Source: Bacillota bacterium (lineage in GTDB: Bacteria > Bacillota > Bacilli > Bacillales_A > Planococcaceae). From it: 29,851 nucleotides of DNA. Shown here one piece after another: positions 23,497-29,851 of the stretch. Made by a program: the position numbers and the translations under genes. How positions within the stretch are numbered: position 1 is the stretch's first letter; each line of letters starts with the position of its first letter. The stretch is from the NCBI GenBank assembly GCA_023405135.1, contig JAEXYZ010000114.1, forward strand, positions 1 to 29,851, read 5' to 3'. The notes below the pieces were generated by a model that was not told the DNA's origin, made no database searches, and saw only the letters and a program-made list of their open reading frames with translations.

Positions 23497-24276
23497 TTAT
23501 TCCTTAATTCCAACAACCCTAATTCTTTTATAATCCGCTTCCCATTGTCCATTTTTATATAAAATGGGTTTTAGAGCGTCTTCAACCTTTGAGATAATTA
23601 ATTGCGAGATCTCCTTTTCAATTCCATTAAAAAGGGATAGACCAAACATATTAATCCAATTTTTCAGACCATCTTCCCCTTCTAGCGGCGTTTGTCGATT
23701 GAAATGGACTGCATAAGTTACCCGAAAACCGACACTTTCCATTAACGCTGAATATTGCCCTATACTAGGATAAAACCACGGATAATTTTCTTGCCTAAAT
23801 TGGATTCCATATACTTCTATTTGATTTATAATTTCCGATGTAATAATTTGAACATTGCCCTTTCCTCCAAATTCAGCAACAAATCTTCCGCCTTGTTTTA
23901 AACTATTAAAAATACTATGTAACGCTTTTTCAGGCGGTTTCACCCAATGTAATGTAGCATTCGAAAAAACAGCATCAAAAGCATTTTCATAACCTAATGA
24001 TGTTGCATCCTTTACCAGAAACGTCACTTCAGGATATTTTACCTTTGCTTGCTGAATCATAGTTTCTGAATTATCAATACCAATTATATCTATCCCTTTA
24101 TCGTATAGTATTTTCGCTATATCGCCTGTCCCACAACCTAAATCTAAAATTCTCTCGCCATTTTTAGCAGCCAATAGTTCCACTAAATCATTTCCATATT
24201 TCGATACAAAAGAGTGATATTGATCATATAAATTTGCGTTCCAAGTATTTTTATTCACTTCATCAGCAATATTCAT
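23497..24276 (-). CDS. SAM-dependent class I methyltransferase (Tam-like)
   Basis: A 259-residue methyltransferase. Motif I is ILDLGCGTGDIA (43-54), the acidic ribose-binding position is in IGIDNSETMI, and the post-motif reads FDAVFSNATLHWV. The SNA-x-LHW string and overall length resemble trans-aconitate 2-methyltransferase and related malonyl/aconitate methyltransferases, but substrate cannot be assigned. It appears monocistronic, with its own AAGGA site. It lies 80 bases downstream of ktrC's start on the same strand and shows no obvious functional link to its neighbours. Confidence 0.85.
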   Translation of the reverse strand: MNIADEVNKNTWNANLYDQYHSFVSKYGNDLVELLAAKNGERILDLGCGTGDIAKILYDKGIDIIGIDNSETMIQQAKVKYPEVTFLVKDATSLGYENAFDAVFSNATLHWVKPPEKALHSIFNSLKQGGRFVAEFGGKGNVQIITSEIINQIEVYGIQFRQENYPWFYPSIGQYSALMESVGFRVTYAVHFNRQTPLEGEDGLKNWINMFGLSLFNGIEKEISQLIISKVEDALKPILYKNGQWEADYKRIRVVGIKE

Positions 24277-24430
24277 CCTTTTCGCTCCTTAAAATTATTT
24301 AACTTGATTATAAAGGAGACGAACTATAATTAATATTTTCTAAAAATCATATATGTTATAACTTATTTTTATAAGAAATGCTAATAAAGGAGCAAACAGT
24401 TTTAGAAAACTTTCCTTATAGTCTCTGTTT

Positions 24431-24522
24431 TTTCGCGCCTCTCAGCCGCTGCGCAAAGTATGAGAGTAATCAGCGATAAAAAACATTACTTTAACTCATA
24501 AAACGGCTGCGAAAGCGCGAAA
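24431..24522. repeat. Long imperfect hairpin repeat
   Basis: Outer arms TTTCGCGC..CAGCCG (from 24431) and CGGCTG..GCGCGAAA (to 24522) pair. Inner arms TATGAG-AGTAAT and ATTACT..CTCATA continue the stem, so nearly the whole 92 bases folds on itself. It is richer in G+C than the flanks and carries no convincing gene. It fills the centre of the 297-base gap between the methyltransferase and YkuV-like genes and looks like a small dispersed or MITE-type repeat. Confidence 0.65.
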
Positions 24523-24573
24523 TAGTGATTAAATACTTTCCTAAAATTTTAGAGGTTCACTTATATATAAAAC

Positions 24574-25014
24574 TTATCTTCCAATTAAACGATTAATACT
24601 CATATCAACCATTCTCATCCCGTTTCCACCCGTTTGAAAGTGACGTAATACACCAAATTTATCAAATACGTAATACGAAGGGACAAATCGATTGTTAAAT
24701 GCATTTGATAATGTCAAATTATTATCAACAAGAATTGGCTCAGTTATATTATATTTTACCGCAGCTCTTTCAATTTTTTCTAAATTTGTATCAGCTTCTG
24801 ATCTGGGCATATGAACTGCAACAACATTCAATTGATCCCAATATTGGTCACGAAATCTATTTACTATTTTCATCGACTCTTTACACTGATAACAACTAAC
24901 CGACCAAAAATGAATTAATGTTGGTTTTTCTCCAATTAAATCCGTACGTGTTACATAGCCATTTATCCAATTCGAAGCATCTTCTAGTTCCGGAATTGGC
25001 GAGCGCAATCTCAT
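24574..25014 (-). CDS. ykuV: Thiol-disulfide oxidoreductase, YkuV-like
   Basis: A 146-residue thioredoxin-fold protein with no signal peptide. The active-site C-x-x-C is C41-Y-Q-C44 in FWSVSCYQCKES, and the cis-proline lies in VPSYYVF. The stretches GEKPTLIHFWS and LNVVAVHMPRSE, and the C-terminal RHFQTGG, match B. subtilis YkuV, a cytoplasmic reductase of the TlpA/ResA-like class. Length is equal to that protein. The gene stands alone, with an AGGAGG site upstream. Confidence 0.88.
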   Translation of the reverse strand: MRLRSPIPELEDASNWINGYVTRTDLIGEKPTLIHFWSVSCYQCKESMKIVNRFRDQYWDQLNVVAVHMPRSEADTNLEKIERAAVKYNITEPILVDNNLTLSNAFNNRFVPSYYVFDKFGVLRHFQTGGNGMRMVDMSINRLIGR

Positions 25015-25154
25015 TTATTTTCCTCCTGTTTATAAAAGTCGAAAAATCGATTGTTTAATCGAATATACAATATTCTAAAAACCCTCAAATCGTTACATTC
25101 CGATAAATTACAACAAACTTCATAAAAATTTTAAAAAACTTTATAAAATATGTG

Positions 25155-25255
25155 TTGATAAACGTAATTTTTCCAGTATAATAACATCATTGATTGTAAA
25201 CTTTAAGTTTTGTTAAAGTAAACTTTTATACAAAAAGTTTATGATCACTAAACTT
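25155..25255 (+). promoter_or_regulatory. Promoter and putative operator array of the pot operon
   Basis: TTGATA (25155-25160) and TATAAT (25177-25182) are 16 bases apart. Downstream are six half-sites of AAACTT/AAGTTT type: a palindrome at 25198-25210, AAAGT-AA-ACTTT at 25215-25226, and a 7-bp inverted repeat AAGTTTA/TAAACTT at 25235-25255. They lie between the expected start of transcription and the regulator ATG, a placement suited to autorepression by the XRE protein. Confidence 0.6.
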
Positions 25256-25270
25256 ATGAGGAGTTTTTTT

Positions 25271-25813
25271 ATGCAAATTGGAGCAAAAATTAAAGCTTTA
25301 CGAATAAAAAAAGGTCTTACACAGGAAGAATTAGGTGAAAGAACTGATTTAACAAAAGGCTATATTTCACAGCTAGAGCGTGACTTAAACTCTCCATCCA
25401 TTGAGACATTATTCACCATTTTAGAAGTACTAGGAACGACCCCTAGAGATTTCTTTGATGATTCTATATCAGAAAAAAAAATTGTTTATAACGAAGAAGA
25501 TCAAACTTCTTATTTTGATGAGGAAAAGAAGTATCAAATACAATGGCTTATTCCAACTTCGAATGAAAAAGAGATGGAACCAGTTTTAATAACTCTTCAA
25601 AAAGGTGGAGAATATAAACAATTTGAGCCTTCATTAGCAGAGACATTTATCTATGTGTTAAAAGGACGAATTCGAGTTGTGCTTGGTGAGGAACAATTTA
25701 TCGCCAGTGAAGGAAATGCCGTTTATTATGAAGCATCACAAAATCATCAAATATTGAATGCGAATAATGGAAAAACAGAGTTGTTATTAGTAGCAACAGA
25801 ATCTTATTTATAG
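25271..25813 (+). CDS. XRE-cupin transcriptional regulator of the polyamine operon (PuuR-like)
   Basis: A 180-residue regulator. The N-terminal helix-turn-helix is at about residues 5-60 (IKALRIKKGLTQEELGERTDL, then YISQLERD), and a C-terminal cupin_2 domain is at about 105-175 (ETFIYVLKGRIRVVLGEEQF). This architecture is that of PuuR/PotR-type regulators, which bind polyamines or related ligands in the cupin. The frame begins at 25241, but the ATG at 25271 directly follows GAGGAG and starts the normal fold. It is the first gene of the pot operon, 17 bases before potA, and likely represses it through the array upstream. Confidence 0.9.
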   Translation: MQIGAKIKALRIKKGLTQEELGERTDLTKGYISQLERDLNSPSIETLFTILEVLGTTPRDFFDDSISEKKIVYNEEDQTSYFDEEKKYQIQWLIPTSNEKEMEPVLITLQKGGEYKQFEPSLAETFIYVLKGRIRVVLGEEQFIASEGNAVYYEASQNHQILNANNGKTELLLVATESYL

Positions 25814-25830
25814 ATTAGGAGGCTAAAAAA

Positions 25831-26928
25831 ATGAACGATACAATCATTCAATTTGAAAATGTTTCTAAATCATATGATGATGGGACAGTTGTATTAAAAA
25901 ATATTAATTTTGAGCTTGAAAGAGGGAAATTTTATACATTACTTGGGCCTTCTGGTTGTGGAAAAACAACAATTTTAAGACTAATTGCTGGATTTACAGA
26001 ACCGTCAAACGGCACGATTTATTTCAATGATAAAAAAATTAATAACGTACCAGCAAACGAGCGACAAGTGAATACTGTTTTCCAGGATTACGCGTTATTC
26101 CCGCATTTAAATGTTTTTGAAAATGTAGCCTTTGGATTACGAATAAAAAAATTAAAAGAAGCAGATATTCAAAAGCGCGTTTTAGAAGCATTAAAGTTTG
26201 TAAACTTAAGCGGTTACGGCAACCGGGAAATTTCTGAAATGTCAGGTGGTCAACGTCAACGTGTTGCAATCGCTCGAGCAATTGTAAATGACCCAGAAGT
26301 TATTTTATTAGACGAACCTTTATCAGCACTCGATTTAAAACTTCGGTCTGAAATGCAATATGAATTAAGAGAATTACAACAACGTTTAGGAAAAACTTTT
26401 GTTTTTGTTACACACGATCAAGAAGAAGCATTAGCAATGTCAGATGAAATATTCGTTATCAATGATGGTGAAATCCAGCAATCCGGCACACCCGTTGATA
26501 TTTATGATGAACCAATTAATCGCTTCGTTGCAGATTTTATAGGTGAATCAAATATTGTAAATGGAGTAATGATTGAGGATTTCAAAGTACAGTTTAACGG
26601 GAAAACATTTGAATGTGTTGACCAAGGAATGAAACCGAATGAAAAAGTAGATATCGTAATTCGACCAGAGGATTTAGAAATCACTACTGTTGATAAAGGA
26701 AAGCTCGTTGTAACTGTAGATACCCAGCTTTTCCGCGGTGTACATTATGAGCTTTCAACTTATGATAAGGATGGCAATGAATGGCTAGTTCATTCACTAA
26801 AAAAGGCAGATGTGGGAGAACAAATAGGTTTAGACTTTGATCCAGAAGCAATTCATGTAATGCGTTTAAATGAAACAGAAGAAGAGTTTGATAAACGACT
26901 TGAATCCTATGGAGAAGATGAAGAATGA
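25831..26928 (+). CDS. potA: Spermidine/putrescine ABC transporter ATP-binding protein
   Basis: A 365-residue ATPase. Walker A is GPSGCGKTT, the signature is MSGGQRQR, Walker B is VILLDEPLSALD, and the switch is VTHDQEEA. A C-terminal TOBE-type domain runs from about residue 270, as in PotA/CUT1-type ATPases that dimerise. It follows an AGGAGG site. The operon order potABCD and the PotD-type binding protein support polyamine specificity. Its stop overlaps the potB start by 4 bases. Confidence 0.95.
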   Translation: MNDTIIQFENVSKSYDDGTVVLKNINFELERGKFYTLLGPSGCGKTTILRLIAGFTEPSNGTIYFNDKKINNVPANERQVNTVFQDYALFPHLNVFENVAFGLRIKKLKEADIQKRVLEALKFVNLSGYGNREISEMSGGQRQRVAIARAIVNDPEVILLDEPLSALDLKLRSEMQYELRELQQRLGKTFVFVTHDQEEALAMSDEIFVINDGEIQQSGTPVDIYDEPINRFVADFIGESNIVNGVMIEDFKVQFNGKTFECVDQGMKPNEKVDIVIRPEDLEITTVDKGKLVVTVDTQLFRGVHYELSTYDKDGNEWLVHSLKKADVGEQIGLDFDPEAIHVMRLNETEEEFDKRLESYGEDEE

Positions 26929-27728
26929 ACAATAAAGTTTCTAAAGGATCGATACTCCCTTATAGTTTATGGATAGTACTATTTGTAATTGCACCGATTG
27001 CCTTAATTGTTTATTATTCCTTGTTAGACCTAGAGGGAAATTTTACTTTACGTAATTATCAATCATTCTTTTCCCCTGTTTATTTAAAAATGACTTTAAC
27101 AAGCTTTTGGTATGCCTTTTTAATTACATTATTTGCACTATTAATTTCCTATCCAACAGCTTATCTTTTAACAAAAACAAAACATAAGCATTTATGGTTA
27201 ATGTTAATCATTATTCCGTCATGGATTAACTTATTATTAAAAACTTATGCATTTATTGGGATTTTTGGATTATATGGACCAATTAATGCTGTAGTTGAAG
27301 TATTCGGATTAGAACCAAATCAAATATTATTTACGGATTTTAGCTTTATTTTTGTTTCAGTTTATATTTTTATTCCGTTTATGATTATTCCGATTTTTAA
27401 CTCGTTAGATAAATTAAATCCAACATTAGTTTATGCTGCTCGTGATTTAGGAGCTTCAAGCTATACAACTTTCCATCGTGTTATTTTCCCTTTAACAATC
27501 GATGGAGTAAAGTCTGGAATTCAAGTAACCTTTATACCTGCTTTATCTTTATTCATGATTACTCGCTTAATTGCTGGAAATCAAGTAATTACATTAGGAA
27601 CGGCAATTGAACAACAATTCCTAGTTTCTCAAAACTGGGGAATGGGGTCTACAATCGCAGTATTTTTAATTATTAGTATGATTGTTATTATGCTTATTAC
27701 CGGGCAAAGAAAAGGGGGCCGTATATAA
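26925..27728 (+). CDS. potB: Spermidine/putrescine ABC transporter permease PotB
   Basis: A 267-residue membrane protein with about six transmembrane helices. The permease loop AARDLGASSYTTFHRVIFPL is the EAA motif that docks with PotA. Length and order are normal for PotB. Its start overlaps potA, and its stop overlaps the potC start by one base. Confidence 0.95.
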   Translation: MNNKVSKGSILPYSLWIVLFVIAPIALIVYYSLLDLEGNFTLRNYQSFFSPVYLKMTLTSFWYAFLITLFALLISYPTAYLLTKTKHKHLWLMLIIIPSWINLLLKTYAFIGIFGLYGPINAVVEVFGLEPNQILFTDFSFIFVSVYIFIPFMIIPIFNSLDKLNPTLVYAARDLGASSYTTFHRVIFPLTIDGVKSGIQVTFIPALSLFMITRLIAGNQVITLGTAIEQQFLVSQNWGMGSTIAVFLIISMIVIMLITGQRKGGRI

Positions 27729-28528
27729 TGAAAAAATTATCAACTGCCTCAAAACTTTATCTCGTAATTGTCTTTATAATCCTATATGCACCTATATTCT
27801 ATTTAATTTTTTATTCCTTTAATAGCGGTGGCTCAATGAACAATTTTGATTCGTTCACACTTGAGCATTACAAAGCGGTATTTGAAGATTCAAGATTAAT
27901 CGTTATTTTAATCAACACTGTAATTATTGCATTACTTTCAGGATTAATTGCAACTATTATTGGTACCCTCGGTGCTATTGGCATTATATCGATTAAAGAT
28001 GCGAAAATGCGTAATATTCTTCTATCGTTAAATAATGTTTTGATTGTTAGCCCCGATGTTGTAATAGGTGCAAGCTTCTTAATTTTATTTACAATGCTTG
28101 GTGTAAAACTCGGATTTACTTCTGTTTTAGTTTCACACGTAGCATTTAGTGTTCCAATCGTCGTGCTTATGGTTTTACCGAAATTGCTCGAGATGAATAC
28201 GTCTCTAATTGATGCTGCCCGTGACTTAGGAGCAACGAAACGTGATGTGTTAACAAGAGTCATCCTTCCCTACATCCAGCCCGGGATTTTTGCAGGATTC
28301 TTTTTAGCTTTAACGTATTCGTTAGATGATTTTGCCGTTACGTTTTTTGTAACGGGAAATGGTTTTTCTACACTCTCTGTTGAAATTTATTCGATGGCAC
28401 GTACTGGTATTACTTTAACAATTAATGCATTATCTGGATTAATCTTTTTAATAACTGTATTAGTTGTTATTGGATATTATTTTGTTACGAATCGTGCCAA
28501 ACGAGTTAGCGAGGAGGTACATCGATGA
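27728..28528 (+). CDS. potC: Spermidine/putrescine ABC transporter permease PotC
   Basis: A 266-residue permease, the partner of PotB. It begins with a hydrophobic helix (LYLVIVFIILYAPIFYLIFYSF). The EAA loop is AARDLGATKRDVLTRVILP, followed by the family's conserved LDDFAVTFFVTG segment. About six helices are predicted. Its stop overlaps the potD start by 4 bases. Confidence 0.95.
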   Translation: MKKLSTASKLYLVIVFIILYAPIFYLIFYSFNSGGSMNNFDSFTLEHYKAVFEDSRLIVILINTVIIALLSGLIATIIGTLGAIGIISIKDAKMRNILLSLNNVLIVSPDVVIGASFLILFTMLGVKLGFTSVLVSHVAFSVPIVVLMVLPKLLEMNTSLIDAARDLGATKRDVLTRVILPYIQPGIFAGFFLALTYSLDDFAVTFFVTGNGFSTLSVEIYSMARTGITLTINALSGLIFLITVLVVIGYYFVTNRAKRVSEEVHR

Positions 28529-29601
28529 AACCGTTAATTCAAGCAACTATTGCAATAATAGTCGTATGTGCGCTCCTATTTTTTGCTGCAGACAGATTAG
28601 AAACTGCTAGTTCTAAAGGAAGTAAAGATACGATTACAGTTTACAACTGGGGAGAGTATATTGACCCAGAATTAATAGACAAATTTACAGAAGAAACTGG
28701 TATTCAAGTAATTTATGAAACATTTGATTCAAACGAAGCGATGAAAACAAAAATCGAGCAAGGTGGTTCTTCTTATGATGTAGCTGTTCCTTCAGAATAT
28801 ATGGTTGAAATGATGATTGAGGAAGACTTAGTCATTCCGTTAGATCATTCTAAAATTCCGAATTTGAAAAATATCGATCCTTATTTTTTAGACTTAGCTT
28901 TTGATCCTGGCAATAAATATTCAATTCCCTACTTCTGGGGTACAGTAGGAATAGTCTATAATCCCAATTTGGTTGAAGATCATTTAACATTTACAACTTG
29001 GGAAGATTTGTGGGACCCTTCATTAAAAGACAAAGTGTTCTTAGTTGATGGAGCTCGTGAGGTAATGGGAATGGGCTTAAATTCTTTAGGGGAATCACTT
29101 AATTCTAAAGATGATGTTTTATTAAAGAAAGCTACGGATAAATTAATTACTTTATCACCTAATATTAAAGCAATAATTGGTGATGAAATAACACCATTAA
29201 TGATTAATAATGAAGCAGCCGTTGCTTTAACATGGTCTGGTCAAGCTGCCGATATGATGTGGGAAAATGAAGAGCTTGATTTTGCTGTACCAGAAGAGGG
29301 TTCAAATTTATGGTTTGACAATTTTGTTATTCCAAAAACAGCAGACAATCTTGATGGTGCCCATGAATTTATAAACTTTATGCTTGATCCGGAGAATTCT
29401 GCACAAAACAACGACTATGTTGGCTATTCAACACCTAATAAAGAAGCAATGGCTTTAATGGATCCTGAAGTAATTGAAGACGAACGTTTCTATCCAGATG
29501 AACAGCTACGCGAAAAACTAGAAGTTTATGAAAATCTAGGTCTTGAATGGTTAGGAAAATACAATGAGTACTTCTTAAAATTTAAAATGTCAATACGATA
29601 A
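28525..29601 (+). CDS. potD: Spermidine/putrescine-binding protein PotD
   Basis: A 358-residue extracellular binding protein. The mature part opens with ITVYNWGEYIDPELIDKF, a PotD hallmark, followed by SSYDVAVPSEYMV and YFWGTVGIVYNP. Aromatic and acidic ligand-site residues typical of polyamine binding are present (W, Y and D/E in these segments). The N-terminus has one hydrophobic helix (about 5-23) whose only Cys is preceded by Val-Val, so a lipobox is not convincing. It may be held by an uncleaved signal anchor. It is the last gene of the operon. Confidence 0.93.
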   Translation: MKPLIQATIAIIVVCALLFFAADRLETASSKGSKDTITVYNWGEYIDPELIDKFTEETGIQVIYETFDSNEAMKTKIEQGGSSYDVAVPSEYMVEMMIEEDLVIPLDHSKIPNLKNIDPYFLDLAFDPGNKYSIPYFWGTVGIVYNPNLVEDHLTFTTWEDLWDPSLKDKVFLVDGAREVMGMGLNSLGESLNSKDDVLLKKATDKLITLSPNIKAIIGDEITPLMINNEAAVALTWSGQAADMMWENEELDFAVPEEGSNLWFDNFVIPKTADNLDGAHEFINFMLDPENSAQNNDYVGYSTPNKEAMALMDPEVIEDERFYPDEQLREKLEVYENLGLEWLGKYNEYFLKFKMSIR

Positions 29602-29730
29602 GAATAAGGTGGAGTATTTCATTTTGCTTGACTTAAGCAACTCTCAACGTTGTTCCCTTTATAAAATTTCCACAATACTAACTTTTGTGAGTTAATTTCT
29701 ATTTAAAAAGCCGACGAATGATAAATTAAA

Positions 29731-29851
29731 GGTTCTATAATAAATGTTGGGGTTTTTAAACAATTTCTAAAATAAAAATGCACAACATCACCTATTTTAC
29801 TATACTTGAATTGTTGAGAAACAAGTTAGTAAAGGGGAGTTGTGCTGTATG
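29731..29851 (+). mobile_element. Possible left end of an ISL3-type insertion sequence with transposase start
   Basis: The sequence GGTTCTATAATAAATGTTGG at 29731 resembles the GG-x-TCT ends of ISL3-family elements. After about 118 bases comes an AGGGGAG site and an ATG at 29849, the last codon of the window, in the position expected for a transposase. The protein itself lies outside, so this is tentative. The stretch 29602-29730 after potD holds nothing I can identify beyond a short TTGCTT/AAGCAA dyad near 29625. Confidence 0.35.

Noticed and set aside
24370..24480. A 33-codon reading frame from an ATG near 24378 running into the hairpin repeat
   Set aside because: There is no ribosome binding site before the ATG, and most of the frame lies within the self-complementary repeat, so coding is unlikely.
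27868..28263. 131-codon minus-strand frame opposite potC
   Set aside because: It is a shadow of the potC reading frame with no independent start signals.

Overview
The window comes from a low-GC, Gram-positive Bacillales bacterium. The block pdhABCD - def - ykrA-like - rpoY - rnjA - ktrC keeps the gene content and neighbourhood known from Bacillus subtilis. Low GC, AGGAGG-type ribosome binding sites, sigma-A promoters and an S-layer-homology (SLH) protein point to the Lysinibacillus/Solibacillus/Ureibacillus side of the order. That placement is inference.

Layout. (1) 1-1891, minus strand: a CitS/DcuS-type two-component system, its response regulator cut by the window edge. (2) 2037-13123, minus strand: an accessory iron-type module. 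A LysR gene (12245-13123) has a perfect 7-1-7 Fur box just downstream of its -10. After it comes a second promoter whose -35 and spacer are covered by a 17/19 Fur box. This promoter drives ten tightly packed genes: a family-5 lipoprotein binding protein, a DppB-type permease (frameshifted here), a DppC-DppD permease/ATPase fusion, a DppF-type ATPase, two GATase1/ThuA-fold-like cytoplasmic proteins, an FtsE-like ATPase, an FtsX-like permease, a secreted coiled-coil protein and a secreted, membrane-anchored SLH protein. (3) 13490-18385, minus strand: the pyruvate dehydrogenase operon with a clear sigma-A promoter. (4) 18776-23415: def (plus), ykrA-like (minus), a 23-codon cationic peptide gene with its own promoter and terminator, rpoY-rnjA (plus) and ktrC (minus). 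(5) 23497-25014, minus strand: a SAM methyltransferase, a hairpin repeat and a YkuV-like thioredoxin. (6) 25271-29601, plus strand: a cupin-XRE regulator with an operator array, then potABCD for polyamine uptake. (7) 29731-29851: possibly the left end of an insertion sequence.

The most novel part is the Fur-controlled ten-gene operon. It combines an oligopeptide/nickel-type importer with an FtsEX-like transmembrane machine and two surface proteins. Both surface proteins are predicted to begin with histidine after signal-peptide cleavage, and one carries a His cluster. I infer a cell-envelope system for acquiring an iron-bearing ligand (metallophore, haem or metal peptide); the substrate cannot be read from sequence. 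The second notable item is the tiny cationic peptide gene at 20365-20436.
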